A stretch of DNA of 64,000 nucleotides. Origin: Chloroherpetonaceae bacterium (lineage in GTDB: Bacteria > Bacteroidota > Chlorobiia > Chlorobiales > Thermochlorobacteraceae). The DNA lies in contig JANRJQ010000004.1 in NCBI GenBank assembly GCA_033763895.1, forward strand, positions 669,001 through 733,000. Reading direction: 5' to 3'. Under the pieces are notes generated by a model. The model made no database searches. It saw only the letters and a list, made by a program, of their open reading frames with translations, and was not told the origin of the DNA. The position numbers and the translations under genes were made by a program. How positions within the stretch are numbered: the stretch's first letter is position 1; each line of letters opens with the position of its first letter. Shown here in pieces: positions 41,995 to 53,059 of the stretch.

Positions 41995-44634
41995 TTACTT
42001 CAAGTTTGGAATATCATCTTCCAAAAATAAATCATCGGCGGTTTGAAGCGGAGGAAGGTTCGAATCATCTCCCGCTGAAGCACCGGAAGATTTAAATACA
42101 CCGTCGCTTACCCCTTGATTTGCCGCCTGACGCATCATTTCAAGCGGAGACTCTCCAATCTTTTCTTGCGTTAGGCGAGATTGAGGAATTCTAAACCGAG
42201 CCACAGATCGAGAGAGCTGCTGAGTAATAGAATTGAGCCGCATCGCAAGTTGAGCGGATTGTTTTGACCCTAAAAGCGATTGCTTTGCAATCTGAGATAC
42301 TTCCGCCATTGCGCTCACAACCCCCGATGAAGCAATATCTTGCTGTTTAGCTGCCAAGGAGATTTCTTGAATCAATTCTGTCGATTGATTGACCACGTTT
42401 CGAATTTCTTCAAGGGCCTTTTGCGCGGAGTCTGCAAGTTTTGTCCCACGTTCCACTTCAAGCGTTCCGCGTTCCATTGCTGACACAGCGTCTTGCGTTT
42501 CCGATTGAATCGTTTGCACCAGCTGAGAGATATCGTTAGTTGCTTTTCCGGAGCGTTCTGCAAGTTCGCGAACCTGATCGGCAACGACAGCGAAACCGCG
42601 CCCGGCTTCACCGGCTCGTGCAGCTTCGATTGTCGCATTTAGCGCCAAAAGGTTTGTTTGGTTTGCAATGTCTTCGATGGTTTGAACAATCTTGGAAATT
42701 TCGAGTGATGATTCCCCAAGTGATTTAATTTTTTGTGCTGAATCTTGCACGGTTGTACGAATGCGTCTCATCCCTTCGATGGTTTCCACAACGGTATTAC
42801 CCCCCGTTTGTGCCACTTGCACAGCACGCTGAGCGGCTTCTGCTGCAGAGTCAGCGTTCATCGCAACCTGCCGAATAGACGCCGCCATTTCTTCTACGGC
42901 CGCCGACGCGTTCGCAACCTGAACTGACTGCTCTTCTGCCCCACGCGACATTTGTTCCGTTGAAGATAAAATTTCCGATGCTGCTTCACGCACTTGCTCC
43001 GCGGCCGTTTGAACTTCCGAGATTAGATTTCCAAGGTCATCGACCATCAGGTTAAATGAATCGGCCAATGCTCCTAAGGCACCCTCGGTCACAATTGCTC
43101 GCTGAGTAAAGTCACCTTCTGCGGAGTTCGACACAACGATAAGCAAATCCGTTAGCTGCTTTTGCATCGCATCTCGCTCAGTTTCTGTTTCGATCAGGGC
43201 CGAAAGACGTCGAATCATTTCGTTGAATTGCTCAGAGATTTCTTCGAATTCATCACCAGACGAAATGTTTGACCTTGCGTTAAAGTCTCCTGCCAAAACG
43301 CTTTTCATCAAATTCTTGATGTCTTCAAGTGAAGCAGAAATTCGATTGGTTTGGCGACGTGCAAAGGAGTAACTCACAAAGGCCGCTGAGCCAATTACAA
43401 TAAGAAACAATATGGCGGCATAAAGCATCAGGGCTTTGTAGCTTTGAGATTCTTCTTCGATCGCTTTATTGAAAAACTCATAATCGCTTGCCACCATTAA
43501 AGTTCCGATCGAGCTTCCAAGACTATTTTTAATTCCAACGTATTGTGAAAATGCTTTCTGCATCACATTGGTACTTGCACCGCGGGAGAAATATTCCTTT
43601 TCTGAGCCAAGTTTATTCCAAATTTCTTCAGGAATTCTAAATCCTTCTGCGGCAGCATTATTTTCCGCGGTTTCAGAAGTAATAATGCGCATATCGTCAA
43701 CCGTAATACCTGCTTTTGAAATATCTTCAGGAACAATTTGATGATACTCGCTGAGTACATATTTCGGATTTCGGTTCAATAATTTTGCTGCAATCGCGCA
43801 GCCAACGATTTGCCCCTCGATATTTCGAATAGGTTGAACCGTGCTTAGCATTAACCCTCGGTCATCTTTGGTGACTTGACCTTGTAAGGCTGTTGCATCA
43901 ATTTTTGCTTGGTCGGCCAAAGTGTTTTTTTGAGGCGTTGTTACACCCGGAATCATGTTTTCGTTAATGACCAGCTCAGTGCTTAAAAGTTCAGAGGGAT
44001 ATAATTCGAAAGAAGTTGTTGTTCTTCCATTTTGAAGCGAAGTTTCTACAAGCTTTAACATTGCAACGGCGCCCTTTGTTGTCCTTGAATAATCAATTCG
44101 GAAGACATCGTCGCCGTAACGGGTAGAATCCGTTGCTCGTAAAACCACATTTCCATTTTTATCTAAAAGCGTAAACATACTTAAACCATAAGTGGTCATC
44201 GCTTTACGCATTTGAGCATATAAAAAATCTTTTGCTGATTTTCCGCGAGGACTTGAGACCTCTTCTTTTGGCGCGGTTTTTTGTGCTTTCTTATCTTTTG
44301 TATCAGCAGGATTCAAAGCATTTTGTTTTGGTGAAACAATGAGGGCGTAATAATCATTGCTGATTTCGCTAGCAACATTTTCTTGTATGGATTGCAATTT
44401 TTGTGTTACAATATTCTGTAGAACTCGTGAGTGTTCTTGAAGTCGGCCCTGACTCTGACGATCTGTTTCGCGGCTTGATTGATCAACAAGCAGCCCTGCG
44501 AAGTAAAGCATCACAAGAACCAAAAGCAATCCTCCAACAAAGGCAGGGATTGTGGCTGCAAGAATAAAATCGCGAGTGAGTTTTTTTCCTACACCCGATT
44601 TTACTGAAAGATCTGTTGTTGTATTTTCTGCCAT
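41995..44634 (-). CDS. Methyl-accepting chemotaxis protein
   Basis: The 879-residue receptor has a first membrane helix (~residues 27-50), a ~355-residue periplasmic sensor, a second helix (~405-425), a HAMP domain ([20 protein letters not shown]), a second HAMP/PilJ-like linker with [16 protein letters not shown], and the cytoplasmic signalling hairpin with the tip [20 protein letters not shown] and [16 protein letters not shown]. The sensor has double-Cache-like spacing, with [18 protein letters not shown] and [15 protein letters not shown]. It signals to the CheA-type kinase whose gene starts 53 bases downstream, so the two form an operon. No CheR-binding pentapeptide is seen; it ends in an acidic tail. 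Confidence 0.93.
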   Translation of the reverse strand: MAENTTTDLSVKSGVGKKLTRDFILAATIPAFVGGLLLVLVMLYFAGLLVDQSSRETDRQSQGRLQEHSRVLQNIVTQKLQSIQENVASEISNDYYALIVSPKQNALNPADTKDKKAQKTAPKEEVSSPRGKSAKDFLYAQMRKAMTTYGLSMFTLLDKNGNVVLRATDSTRYGDDVFRIDYSRTTKGAVAMLKLVETSLQNGRTTTSFELYPSELLSTELVINENMIPGVTTPQKNTLADQAKIDATALQGQVTKDDRGLMLSTVQPIRNIEGQIVGCAIAAKLLNRNPKYVLSEYHQIVPEDISKAGITVDDMRIITSETAENNAAAEGFRIPEEIWNKLGSEKEYFSRGASTNVMQKAFSQYVGIKNSLGSSIGTLMVASDYEFFNKAIEEESQSYKALMLYAAILFLIVIGSAAFVSYSFARRQTNRISASLEDIKNLMKSVLAGDFNARSNISSGDEFEEISEQFNEMIRRLSALIETETERDAMQKQLTDLLIVVSNSAEGDFTQRAIVTEGALGALADSFNLMVDDLGNLISEVQTAAEQVREAASEILSSTEQMSRGAEEQSVQVANASAAVEEMAASIRQVAMNADSAAEAAQRAVQVAQTGGNTVVETIEGMRRIRTTVQDSAQKIKSLGESSLEISKIVQTIEDIANQTNLLALNATIEAARAGEAGRGFAVVADQVRELAERSGKATNDISQLVQTIQSETQDAVSAMERGTLEVERGTKLADSAQKALEEIRNVVNQSTELIQEISLAAKQQDIASSGVVSAMAEVSQIAKQSLLGSKQSAQLAMRLNSITQQLSRSVARFRIPQSRLTQEKIGESPLEMMRQAANQGVSDGVFKSSGASAGDDSNLPPLQTADDLFLEDDIPNLK

Positions 44635-44988
44635 ACCGGTTTCAATCGATAAAGTTCAAACGAGACGAATTAAAATGGGAAACCCATTTCTACTTTGCTT
44701 CCACTGTATTCCTTTGATTTCTCAAGTGAATCCACGCTTTAGGGTTATTCATTCTTGCAAAATTAATGAAAAGACGGTCATCAATTTGACTTTCTTTTCA
44801 ACATTAAAATTGAGCGAAGCATCACATAAATGGTAAAAACCCTTGTAAACAAAGCAAAATTCAAAATAACATAACAAAAGCATTGCGTTTTTACAAAGAA
44901 AATAAGGCTTTTGAATGGACTCTGTGGCTATTTCTTGCTATGATTGTAAATTAAATTTCAATAATTGTTTGTAATACTTTCTTCAAAT
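44635..44988. other. Divergent intergenic region
   Basis: The 354 bases between the MCP gene and lptB are AT-rich and should hold both promoters. I see no conserved box at a confident spacing, no repeat and no RNA gene. Confidence 0.5.
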
Positions 44989-45765
44989 ATGTCCACACTC
45001 AAAGCTAAAGGCCTTAAGAAAGTTTATAAGAAACGAACGGTGGTAGGGCTGCAGGGTGAGTATGATACGATTGAAGTTTCACAAGGTGAAATTGTGGGGT
45101 TGCTTGGCCCGAACGGTGCCGGAAAAACAACCTCGTTTTATATGATTGTCGGATTCATTCAACCCGAAGGGGGAACGGTTTATCTGGATGAACGAAATAT
45201 TACCTCCTTGCCAATGTACAAACGGGCTCGACTTGGGATAGGATATTTACCCCAAGAGGCCTCGGTGTTTCGAAAGTTAACCGTAGAAGAAAATATTCTC
45301 AGTATTCTTGAATTTTCTCCCTTAACAAAAAAAGAACGACTCGAGCGAACAGAAATTTTGCTCCACGATTTCGGAATGACCCACAAGCGTAAGTTATACG
45401 GGTATGGCCTTTCGGGTGGAGAGCGCCGAAGAACTGAAATCGCAAGGGCTCTCGCCATTGAACCGAAATTTATTTTATTAGATGAACCCTTTGCCGGTAT
45501 TGACCCTAAGGCCGTTGAAGACATTATGGAAATTGTTCGAAAATTGAAAGAGCGTGGAATTGGCGTTCTCATCACAGACCATAATGTTCACGAAACCCTT
45601 TCCATCACGGACCGCTCGTATCTTCTCTTTGAAGGAAAGATCTTAATGCAAGGTAGCGCTGAAGACTTGGCTTCGAGCGAAGAAGCCCGCCGCCTTTATT
45701 TTGGCGAAAGTTTTACACTTGAGCGATATCAACCCAAGTCAACGAAATCAACCGAAGTAGAATAG
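44989..45765 (+). CDS. lptB: LPS export ABC transporter ATP-binding protein
   Basis: The 258-residue ATPase has Walker [18 protein letters not shown], signature [17 protein letters not shown], Walker [14 protein letters not shown] and the H-loop DHNVHET. The pattern [21 protein letters not shown] is diagnostic for LptB. With LptFG it powers extraction of lipopolysaccharide from the inner membrane. The ATG at 44989 ([16 protein letters not shown]) matches family starts; the upstream frame to 44965 is not needed. Its stop directly touches the next ATG, so it is coupled to the class II aldolase gene. Confidence 0.96.
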   Translation: MSTLKAKGLKKVYKKRTVVGLQGEYDTIEVSQGEIVGLLGPNGAGKTTSFYMIVGFIQPEGGTVYLDERNITSLPMYKRARLGIGYLPQEASVFRKLTVEENILSILEFSPLTKKERLERTEILLHDFGMTHKRKLYGYGLSGGERRRTEIARALAIEPKFILLDEPFAGIDPKAVEDIMEIVRKLKERGIGVLITDHNVHETLSITDRSYLLFEGKILMQGSAEDLASSEEARRLYFGESFTLERYQPKSTKSTEVE

Positions 45766-46539
45766 ATGCAAAAGCAGCTTCAAGAATCCCTTTCCCACTT
45801 TTCAAGACTTTGTGCTGAAAAAAATTTTGTCGCGGCTTATGATGGAAATCTAAGTATCCGAAGCGCCGAAGGGATTTATATCACTTCTACCCGAACATTG
45901 AAGAGCAATGCTACGGCTCAAGATATTTGTCTTGTTTCACCTGATGGTCGTTTTATAGAAGGCTTGCGACCGGCCTCTACCGAAACTGCGATGCATTTAT
46001 TGATTTATGCAATGCGCCCCGATGTTAACGCAATTGTTCACGCACATCCTCCAGCTACAACGGCTTTTGCGGTCGCTCGTCTTAGCCTTGAAGCCGCACT
46101 CTTTCCGGAAGTTATTTTGGATATTGGCCCCGTACCACTAGCTGCATATGCAACCCCGAGTACCGAAGAAGTTCCAAATTCACTAAAGCCTTTTGTTGGC
46201 TCCGCAAATGCAATTTTACTGGCCAATCACGGCTTAGTAACTTATGCAGAGAATCTACAAGACGCATTTTATAGGATGGACAAATTAGAGCACGCGGCAA
46301 AAACCGTTCTTTACGCCAAGATTATAGGGGGCTCTGTACCGCTTTCGAAAAAGGAAATTGATTACTTATACGAGACTCACCCGGTGTATCGAAAGGAAGG
46401 AAAACTATTAGATTGTGAAACGGCTATTGAGCAATCCTCGTCCTTCGATTCAGATTGTGCCTGCAAAAATACCTCTTACTTGAATCCGCTTGAGTGTCAA
46501 TTGATTGCTCAAGAAGTTCGAAAAAAGCTCTCTTTGTAA
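45766..46539 (+). CDS. Class II aldolase/adducin family protein
   Basis: The 257-residue protein fits the fuculose-phosphate aldolase-like fold: AAYDGNLSIR, TSTRTLKSNATAQDICLV, a zinc-binding VHAHPPATTAFAV (near residue 92), LANHGLVTYAENLQDAFYRM with another His. Possible activities are fuculose/rhamnulose-phosphate aldolase, ribulose-phosphate epimerase-like or methylthioribulose-phosphate dehydratase; the sequence does not decide. A cysteine-containing C-terminal extension (DSDCACKN) is unusual. It starts on the base after the lptB stop, implying co-translation, though the functional link with LPS export is unclear. Confidence 0.85.
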   Translation: MQKQLQESLSHFSRLCAEKNFVAAYDGNLSIRSAEGIYITSTRTLKSNATAQDICLVSPDGRFIEGLRPASTETAMHLLIYAMRPDVNAIVHAHPPATTAFAVARLSLEAALFPEVILDIGPVPLAAYATPSTEEVPNSLKPFVGSANAILLANHGLVTYAENLQDAFYRMDKLEHAAKTVLYAKIIGGSVPLSKKEIDYLYETHPVYRKEGKLLDCETAIEQSSSFDSDCACKNTSYLNPLECQLIAQEVRKKLSL

Positions 46540-46662
46540 TTCAATCTAGATATCATTTCTTTCGACCATCTCTATTTGCTTCAATTGAATAAATCCAATT
46601 TTCTCTTTCGACTTTCCTAACTTACACACGGTATTTTTGAATCCATTCCAATTCATTTGATC

Positions 46663-48330
46663 ATGCACAGTCAGACTTCTGAAGTCCACCACACCTTGCC
46701 ACATCCACCTGAATTCTACCGAAGAGAAGATCTTCTTAAAACACTTTTACAAAAGCTCTCTCATGAGTCTTCTATCGTCAAATTAGGCGGCGGTGAAAAG
46801 GCTTTGAAAAAAATGAAAGAGAAAGGCAAACTTCCTGCACGCGAAAGAATCAAGTTGCTATTAGACACTGATTCTGAATTTCTTGAAATAGGGCTTTTTG
46901 CTGCGAAGGGAATGTATGAAGCAGAAGGCGGTTGTCCCTCGGCAGGTGTGGTTGTAGGTATTGGGAAAATTCACGGAAAGTGGGTTATGATTGTTGCCGG
47001 AGATGCCACGGTCAAAGCTGGTGCGTGGTTTCCGATGACAGCAAAAAAGAACATGCGGGCTCAGGAGATTGCAATGGAAAATTGGCTTCCGGTGATTTAT
47101 CTCGTCGATTCCGCCGGTGTGTTTCTCCCAATGCAAGATGAAATTTTCCCTGATAAAGAACATTTCGGAAGGCAGTTTCGGAATAATGCAAAACTGAGTG
47201 CAATGGGTATTCCACAAATCGCCGCCGTGATGGGTTCTTGTGTAGCGGGTGGCGCTTATTTACCAATTATGTGCGATGAAAGCCTTATCGTGGATGGTAC
47301 GGGCAGCATATTTCTCGCAGGGTCACATTTGGTTAAAGCGGCAATTGGCGAAGTAATCGATAATGAAACACTTGGCGGTGCCACCACTCAAACAGAAATT
47401 TCAGGCAACATTGATTATAAAGTTCCAACCGATGAGGCATGTATTGAAAAAATTCGGGAACTTGTTTCTCACTTTCCAAAGCCGCAGTCAGCAGGGTTTA
47501 CAAGGCTTAAGGCGCGAAGCCCAAAATATCCGCCGGATGAATTGCTTGGCATTTTGCCCGAAGACCGCGCCAAGCCTTATGATATGATGGGCGTATTAGA
47601 ACGAATCTGCGATGAAGATTCTATTACTGAATTCAAATCCTCATATGGGAAAACAATCATTACCGCGTATGCCCGTATAAATGGTTGGGCTGTTGGTATT
47701 GTGGCGAATCAACGGTTAGTTGTAAAAAATGCGAAAGGGGAAGTGCAAATTGGTGGTGTAATTTATTCTGATAGTGCCGATAAAGCCGCCAGATTTATCA
47801 TGAATTGCAATCAAAGAAAAATCCCTCTTTTATTTTTACAAGATGTTACTGGTTTTATGGTTGGCTCACGTGCAGAACACGGAGGAATCATTAAAGATGG
47901 TGCAAAACTTGTCAATGCGATTTCTAACACTGTAGTACCCAAAATTACAATCATTGTTGGCAATAGCTACGGTGCCGGCAATTATGCAATGTGCGGTAAG
48001 GCGTATGACCCTCGGTTTATTTTTGCTTGGCCGACTGCGCAGATTGCGGTGATGGGGGGCAAACAAGCCTCTGAAACCTTGCTCTCCATAAAACTTGGGC
48101 AATTAGAGAAAAAGGGGCAAAGTATTGGTGAAGAGGAAAAGGGAAAGTTTTTAAGAGAAATCTCTGCCCGGTACGAATCGCAAATGAACCCAATGTACGG
48201 GGCTTCAAAATTATGGATCGATGGCATTATTGACCCGCGAGAGACTCGCAAAATTGTTGCTGAGTGCCTTGAAATCGCCGATATGAATCCAGAAATCCCC
48301 CCATTTCGGGTTGGGGTGTTGCAAACATAA
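46663..48330 (+). CDS. Acyl-CoA carboxylase carboxyltransferase (beta) subunit, methylcrotonyl-CoA carboxylase-like
   Basis: The 555-residue protein is a biotin-dependent carboxyltransferase: GGEKALKKMKEKGKLPARERI, CPSAGVVVGIGKIHGKW, LVDSAGVFLPMQDEIFPDKE, SCVAGGAYLPIMCDE, and C-terminal LFLQDVTGFMVGS and GNSYGAGNYAMCG. The VFLPMQDEIFPD signature is typical of methylcrotonyl-CoA or geranyl-CoA carboxylase beta chains, so leucine breakdown is likely. It needs a biotin carboxylase/BCCP alpha chain that is not in this window. The ATG at 46663 is used; a TTG at 46657 is possible. Confidence 0.9.
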   Translation: MHSQTSEVHHTLPHPPEFYRREDLLKTLLQKLSHESSIVKLGGGEKALKKMKEKGKLPARERIKLLLDTDSEFLEIGLFAAKGMYEAEGGCPSAGVVVGIGKIHGKWVMIVAGDATVKAGAWFPMTAKKNMRAQEIAMENWLPVIYLVDSAGVFLPMQDEIFPDKEHFGRQFRNNAKLSAMGIPQIAAVMGSCVAGGAYLPIMCDESLIVDGTGSIFLAGSHLVKAAIGEVIDNETLGGATTQTEISGNIDYKVPTDEACIEKIRELVSHFPKPQSAGFTRLKARSPKYPPDELLGILPEDRAKPYDMMGVLERICDEDSITEFKSSYGKTIITAYARINGWAVGIVANQRLVVKNAKGEVQIGGVIYSDSADKAARFIMNCNQRKIPLLFLQDVTGFMVGSRAEHGGIIKDGAKLVNAISNTVVPKITIIVGNSYGAGNYAMCGKAYDPRFIFAWPTAQIAVMGGKQASETLLSIKLGQLEKKGQSIGEEEKGKFLREISARYESQMNPMYGASKLWIDGIIDPRETRKIVAECLEIADMNPEIPPFRVGVLQT

Positions 48331-48420
48331 GAATGCGAGGTAAGATTAAATTTATCGTTACCCACTTCTGTTTAGAGTGTATGCCTTAGAATGGCTTAGA
48401 CTTGAATTGAGAAAAGCCTT

Positions 48421-48609
48421 ATGAATCTCAAAAAGCGATACACAAAATCTACTTTGCCCGAAAAAATCTGTCTTGTTTGTCAGCGCCCGATGGTGTGGCG
48501 AAAGTCTTGGGAAAAGAATTGGGAGCAAGTAAAGTACTGTTCAGACCGGTGCCGAAACGCATCTTCTCAACTTAAGAAAAAAAGTCACCTTAGCAACAAA
48601 ACATTATAA
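48421..48609 (+). CDS. DUF2256 domain-containing protein
   Basis: The 62-residue protein matches DUF2256: [20 protein letters not shown] and [16 protein letters not shown], a four-cysteine small zinc-binding pattern. The family is often found near photolyase/cryptochrome genes, but none is seen here. Biochemical function is unknown. It precedes the next small gene by ten bases and may form an operon with it. Confidence 0.88.
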   Translation: MNLKKRYTKSTLPEKICLVCQRPMVWRKSWEKNWEQVKYCSDRCRNASSQLKKKSHLSNKTL

Positions 48610-48619
48610 ATCGAATTTA

Positions 48620-48943
48620 ATGGAACATCCTTATGCGAAACAGCCCACCCCAATGGAGGTTGAGAATCTCATTTATGAGGTTGCCTTGAACCGTGCACTA
48701 ATATTAATTCTACTTTCTGAATTGGAAAAAACTCAAGCGGGCATTACAGAGCGGGTTCAGGATGTTTTAAATTCCGACTCGAAGAAAATCTTTGGTCTTG
48801 TTTCTCAATTTGTTGAGGAGCCCTCTCCATATTATGCCCCATTGCTCAGTGTGAGGGAAGATTATGCGAAAGCTGATAAAACCGCTGAAGCTCTTAAGGC
48901 CTTGCTGAATGGATTAGGCAATAAAGGTTCTGAACAACCTTGA
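48620..48943 (+). CDS. Hypothetical small helical protein
   Basis: The 107-residue protein is predicted all-helical (VENLIYEVALNRALILILLSELEKT, TERVQDVLNSDSKKIFGLVSQF, KADKTAEALKALLNGL). No family is recognised. It follows the DUF2256 gene closely and ends before a strong bidirectional terminator, so the pair is probably co-transcribed. Confidence 0.6.
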   Translation: MEHPYAKQPTPMEVENLIYEVALNRALILILLSELEKTQAGITERVQDVLNSDSKKIFGLVSQFVEEPSPYYAPLLSVREDYAKADKTAEALKALLNGLGNKGSEQP

Positions 48944-48954
48944 AAATATTGACC

Positions 48955-48996
48955 AAAACAAAAAAGCCTTGCCTCTATGCAAGGCTTTTTTGTTTT
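48955..48996. terminator. Bidirectional intrinsic terminator
   Basis: AAAAAAGCCTTGC and GCAAGGCTTTTTT form a 12-13-bp stem around CTCTAT, between the small-gene pair and yidC, which converge here. Confidence 0.9.
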
Positions 48997-49011
48997 GTAA
49001 CTTACTTTTAA

Positions 49012-50745
49012 TTACTTCTTCTTCTTCTTTTTTGGCTCATGAACATGATGAACCACAGGTGCGGGTGGAGTGGTTTTATTGATATAAATCTGCTGAACAA
49101 TACCGAAAACATTAAACATTAGGTAATAAAGCCCAAGCCCTGCCGGCATATTATTAAAAAAGAGAAGCATCATTGCTGGAAAGATGTACATAAAGATTTT
49201 CATTTGCTCGGTTGGTGCAGTCGTGGGCGTTACCTTTTGCTGTACCCAAATCGTTACACCCATTAGAATTGGGTAGACCGCGATGTGATCGCCATAAATT
49301 GGAATAGAAAAGGGGAAATCGAAAATTGAATCCGGTACAGAAAGATCTTGTGCCCAAAGAAAGCTCTGTTGCCGTAATTGAATCGACGCCTTAAATACAT
49401 TATAGAGTGCATATAAAAGCGGCAATTGAAGCAACACCGGCAAACACCCGCTTACGGGATTGACACCCGCATCTCGATAGACCTTTCCAAGTTCCGATTG
49501 TAATTTAGTTGGGTTATCCTTAAATCGCTCTTGAATTTCTTGCAATTGTGGCTGCAGCGATGCCATTTTTTTCATTGAGTTCGTTGAGGCAATCGTCAGC
49601 GGGTAGGTCACTAGTTTGATAAATAGGGCGAAGATGATAATGATTAGTCCGAAACTCGGAATGTACTCGCGCATAAAATTGAATACAGGGAGAATCAGCC
49701 ATTCAGCGAACGGTCTTGTAACCCACTCCCATCCAAAATCCATCGTCTTCTCCAAATCAACACCTAAAGCCTTCATTGGTTTATAGTCTAACGGGCCGAG
49801 ATAGATGGTGAAATTTTCTTTCATTTCTAGATTTGGCACCAAAGGCTGACGAAGAGCAACCGTATAATCTTCAAAAACATCCTTTTCCGATTTTGCAATA
49901 TGCTTTCCTTCAAGGTAGGCACCGGTTCCATCACTACCTGAAATCAATGCCGCGCAGAAAAATTTACTTTGAACCGACACCCACTTTGTTTTTCCACTCG
50001 GCTGCTCTTTATACTTTTCATCTTTGCTTGATGCATCAAGCTTTACCAATGAGCCTGCTTGATAGGCATTCGCATAGGAATTTGCGGATTCATCCACTTT
50101 ATCCTTTTCGGACGACATGATTCCGCCGGCCCACTCAACTTGAATTTCATTGCCGAAAATACCGTTTTCAAAGCCCTTGAAAAGTGGCGTATAACCAATA
50201 GTGTAGCCGGCTGAGTTAAAGGAGTATGTTATTTGAATCGATTTCCCGTTATCCAGATTCAAAATAAAGGGAAGTTCAAGTTTGGCATTGCCAGAAACGG
50301 TGAAGATTGAATCTTCAGCGAGTAAAGTAAAGTAGAGGTCTGCCGTGCGGATATTTCGCCCATCATTACTTTGAAAAAAGATTGAAGTTGCCCCGCTTGG
50401 AGAAGAGACGAGATTAAATGGTTCCTTTTTGTAATTCAAATGATGCTTTTGCACATACGAAATGAGTGAGGCGCCTTTGGTTGAGATTTTGGCGGTAAAA
50501 TCATCCGTTTCAACGGTAATCAAGCGCTCTACCCCTGCTGCAGCTGCACCGAATTCCCCCATCGAGCGAAGTGTTTCTGCTTGCTTTTTGGCATTGAAAA
50601 CCGAATCTTCATGAATAACAACGGACGAATCAATTGGCGCGAAGCGCGTTTTTTCGGGCGGTTTCGGCGGCGGAGAAATGAGTTGCATCCACACCAAGAC
50701 AATAAGAGCGATGAGCAAAAGCCCGATAAAAGTATTTCTATCCAT
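49012..50745 (-). CDS. yidC: Membrane protein insertase YidC
   Basis: The 577-residue protein is a Gram-negative-type YidC: an N-terminal anchor ([17 protein letters not shown]), a large periplasmic beta domain (~residues 70-340), and the conserved C-terminal core with five membrane segments ([25 protein letters not shown] in pieces, [23 protein letters not shown]). It ends with a run of lysines, as in ribosome-binding tails. It inserts and folds inner-membrane proteins, alone or with SecYEG. Its start overlaps the end of yidD by eight bases. Confidence 0.97.
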   Translation of the reverse strand: MDRNTFIGLLLIALIVLVWMQLISPPPKPPEKTRFAPIDSSVVIHEDSVFNAKKQAETLRSMGEFGAAAAGVERLITVETDDFTAKISTKGASLISYVQKHHLNYKKEPFNLVSSPSGATSIFFQSNDGRNIRTADLYFTLLAEDSIFTVSGNAKLELPFILNLDNGKSIQITYSFNSAGYTIGYTPLFKGFENGIFGNEIQVEWAGGIMSSEKDKVDESANSYANAYQAGSLVKLDASSKDEKYKEQPSGKTKWVSVQSKFFCAALISGSDGTGAYLEGKHIAKSEKDVFEDYTVALRQPLVPNLEMKENFTIYLGPLDYKPMKALGVDLEKTMDFGWEWVTRPFAEWLILPVFNFMREYIPSFGLIIIIFALFIKLVTYPLTIASTNSMKKMASLQPQLQEIQERFKDNPTKLQSELGKVYRDAGVNPVSGCLPVLLQLPLLYALYNVFKASIQLRQQSFLWAQDLSVPDSIFDFPFSIPIYGDHIAVYPILMGVTIWVQQKVTPTTAPTEQMKIFMYIFPAMMLLFFNNMPAGLGLYYLMFNVFGIVQQIYINKTTPPAPVVHHVHEPKKKKKK

Positions 50746-51115
50746 TGTTTGAATTTCGATTGATAATTTCTCCGCTTAACGATTCGTGATGGTGATTACA
50801 AGTGTGCTTTTTACCATTGCTGCCCGAAGGTACAGGATCGTAACCCCCGCGAACAAAAGGATTGCACCTCAACACTCGCCAAACCGTTAATCCAAAGGCC
50901 TTAAAAAAATGATGAGACTGAAAGGCCTCAAGTGCATATTGTGAACAAGAAGGTTGAAAACGGCAAGAAGGCGGCAAATACGGCGAAATTGCCGCCTTGT
51001 AAAAGCGAATCAAAACGACCGGAATACTATTGATAATCTGCCAAATGAGTGGGAGACGATAACTCTCTGAAGAATTGGATTCCGTATTGGGATTGCTTTC
51101 CTGCACTTCTAACAC
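50738..51115 (-). CDS. yidD: Membrane protein insertion efficiency factor YidD
   Basis: The 125-residue protein has the YidD core: [50 protein letters not shown], including the conserved cysteines. It aids YidC-dependent insertion. It extends beyond the usual ~80 residues with a histidine-rich tail ([11 protein letters not shown]) whose end overlaps yidC. The start is a GTG at 51115; no ATG exists before the core. A TTG-N20-TAACTTCG arrangement upstream (51147-51140 for the box) may be its promoter. Confidence 0.93.
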   Translation of the reverse strand: MLEVQESNPNTESNSSESYRLPLIWQIINSIPVVLIRFYKAAISPYLPPSCRFQPSCSQYALEAFQSHHFFKAFGLTVWRVLRCNPFVRGGYDPVPSGSNGKKHTCNHHHESLSGEIINRNSNNG

Positions 51116-51181
51116 TTCTTTGTGACTCTTTTTGCGCCGCGAAGTTACGGCAATTGTTCGGTGTTATCAATTTTTCTTTAC

Positions 51182-51224
51182 ACCAAAAAAGAAACGCTTA
51201 AACCTAATGGAAAGATTTAAGCGA
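51182..51224 (-). terminator. Intrinsic terminator of the hrcA-grpE-dnaJ operon
   Basis: CGCTTAAA and TTTAAGCG arms separated by 13 bases, followed by TTTCTTTTTT on the minus strand, lie eight bases past the dnaJ stop at 51232. Confidence 0.75.
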
Positions 51225-51231
51225 TCGAATT

Positions 51232-52422
51232 TCAAAACATTCCAAAAATGTCTTTCACTTTATCAAAAGTCCCTTTACGTGAAGTTTTATTTTCAGGCGT
51301 GAAGGTCTCAGACTGCCTCATTTTTTTAAGCAATTCTTTATCGGAACTTGAGACTTTTGTTGGAACAGCCACCGTCACTCTCACAATTTGATCGCCTCGA
51401 CCATAGCCATTAAGACTTTTAATTCCTTTGCCTTGAAGTTTGAACATCTTTCCGGAAGGCGTTCCTGCGGGGATATCAAGAGGCGCTTTTCCCTCTAAGG
51501 TAGGCACTTCGATTTCCGCACCCAAAACGGCATCCGGGAAACTGACCAAGACATCACAAAGAATATTGTCTTCATCGCGTGTGAAAATGTCGTGAGGTGC
51601 TTCTTCAATGATGACCAAAAGATCGCCGGCGGAACCGCCACGAATTCCGGCATTTCCTTGACCGCGAATAGGAATGTAATTGCCTTCGGCAACGCCTGCC
51701 GGAATATTCACTTTTAGCGTTGTTTCACCAACCACGCGTCCCTCACCGTGGCACGAAGTACATTTATTTTTGATGATGCGACCCTCGCCGTGGCAGGTTG
51801 GGCAAGTTGAAATATTGACAAATTGACCAAACATCGAGCGCGAGACTTGCCGAATTTCGCCTGTTCCGTTACAAGTCGGGCAAGTATCAAAGCCTCCGCC
51901 TTTTGAGCCGCTGCCTTCACAAGTTTCGCATTTAATTTGCTTTTTTATTTTCAATGTTTTTTCCACTCCGGCGGCTATCTCTTCAAGCGTTAGTTTCAAC
52001 TTGATTTTGAGATCATCACCCGGTACGCCTTGCTGACGGCGTTGTCGTGAACGGCCGGTACTTCCAAATCCCGATTGCGGATCGAACCCTCCGCCGAACA
52101 TTTCACTAAATGCGCTGAAAATATCATTTACATCGCCACTACGCCCTGCGAAGGGATTTCCACCGTCGGAGGCGGCTGAAGTGCCCACACCGGCATGTCC
52201 GAATTGATCGTAACGACGGCGTTTTTCTTCGTTGCTCAAGACCTCATACGCTTCATTGATTTCTTTAAATTTCTCTTCGGCTTGCTTGTTGTTTGGGTTC
52301 CGATCGGGGTGATATTGCATTGCAAGCTTCCGATACGCCTTTTTGATATCTTCGGCTCCGGCCGACTTTGCAACTCCTAAAACCTCGTAAAAATCCCTTT
52401 TTTGTGACATTGTCTTTGGCAT
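51232..52422 (-). CDS. dnaJ: Chaperone DnaJ
   Basis: The 396-residue protein has all DnaJ domains: J-domain with the HPD motif (YHPDRNPNN near residue 38), Gly/Phe-rich linker, four zinc motifs ([32 protein letters not shown]) and the two C-terminal beta-barrels. It delivers unfolded protein to DnaK and stimulates its ATPase. [12 protein letters not shown] at residue 5 is an alternative start. It follows grpE by 23 bases. dnaK is not in the window. Confidence 0.98.
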   Translation of the reverse strand: MPKTMSQKRDFYEVLGVAKSAGAEDIKKAYRKLAMQYHPDRNPNNKQAEEKFKEINEAYEVLSNEEKRRRYDQFGHAGVGTSAASDGGNPFAGRSGDVNDIFSAFSEMFGGGFDPQSGFGSTGRSRQRRQQGVPGDDLKIKLKLTLEEIAAGVEKTLKIKKQIKCETCEGSGSKGGGFDTCPTCNGTGEIRQVSRSMFGQFVNISTCPTCHGEGRIIKNKCTSCHGEGRVVGETTLKVNIPAGVAEGNYIPIRGQGNAGIRGGSAGDLLVIIEEAPHDIFTRDEDNILCDVLVSFPDAVLGAEIEVPTLEGKAPLDIPAGTPSGKMFKLQGKGIKSLNGYGRGDQIVRVTVAVPTKVSSSDKELLKKMRQSETFTPENKTSRKGTFDKVKDIFGMF

Positions 52423-52445
52423 TTCTCAAACTGCATTATTAAAAT

Positions 52446-53036
52446 TTATTCTGCTTTTTTTGCTACGACGACTTTCGCGTGGCGAATGACTTTATCGTGA
52501 AGCACATACCCCGGTTCAAATTCTTGAATGACACTTTCAGGTGGGGCTTCAGAAACTTGCTCCATCAAGGCTTCATGAAATGCGGTGTCGAAAGGTTTTC
52601 CAACGGCGTCGATTTTCTTAATCCCACGCTCTTCGAGCACTTTTAGAAATTTTTGATGAACCAATCGCACCCCATCAACATATATTTTGTTTTCGGGCTT
52701 TTCCTGTAAAAATTTATCGGCATTGACAATCACTCGCTCAAGATCATCGATTACAGGAAGAAGTTTTTTTACGACACCTTCATCGGCATACTTCAAAACT
52801 GATTGTACTTCTTTTTCTTTTTGCCGACGAAAATTTTCAAACTCTGCTGCTTTGCGCAGCAAGGAATCTTTGAATTGATCGCGCTCTTCTTGAAGTGAGA
52901 GAATTTTTTCTTGAAACTGTTCACTTTCTGTTTTCTCACCAATTCTTTCAGCTTTATTCTCTGAAAGCGCATTTGCAGCAGTTAGCTCGCTTTTGTTTTC
53001 TGCTTGAACTGAGTCTGTCTTAATATCTTCCGTCAT
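52446..53036 (-). CDS. grpE: Nucleotide exchange factor GrpE
   Basis: The 196-residue protein matches GrpE: a charged N-terminus, long coiled helix (LQEERDQFKDSLLRKAAEFENFRRQ in parts), LLPVIDDLERVI and the C-terminal beta part DTAFHEALMEQVSE with GYVLHDKVIRHAKVVVAK. It releases ADP from DnaK. The ATG at 53036 is chosen; the frame also has a GTG four codons earlier. It lies in the hrcA...grpE-dnaJ cluster. Confidence 0.97.
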   Translation of the reverse strand: MTEDIKTDSVQAENKSELTAANALSENKAERIGEKTESEQFQEKILSLQEERDQFKDSLLRKAAEFENFRRQKEKEVQSVLKYADEGVVKKLLPVIDDLERVIVNADKFLQEKPENKIYVDGVRLVHQKFLKVLEERGIKKIDAVGKPFDTAFHEALMEQVSEAPPESVIQEFEPGYVLHDKVIRHAKVVVAKKAE

Positions 53037-53059
53037 TTCAAATCTCACTTTATTATTAT

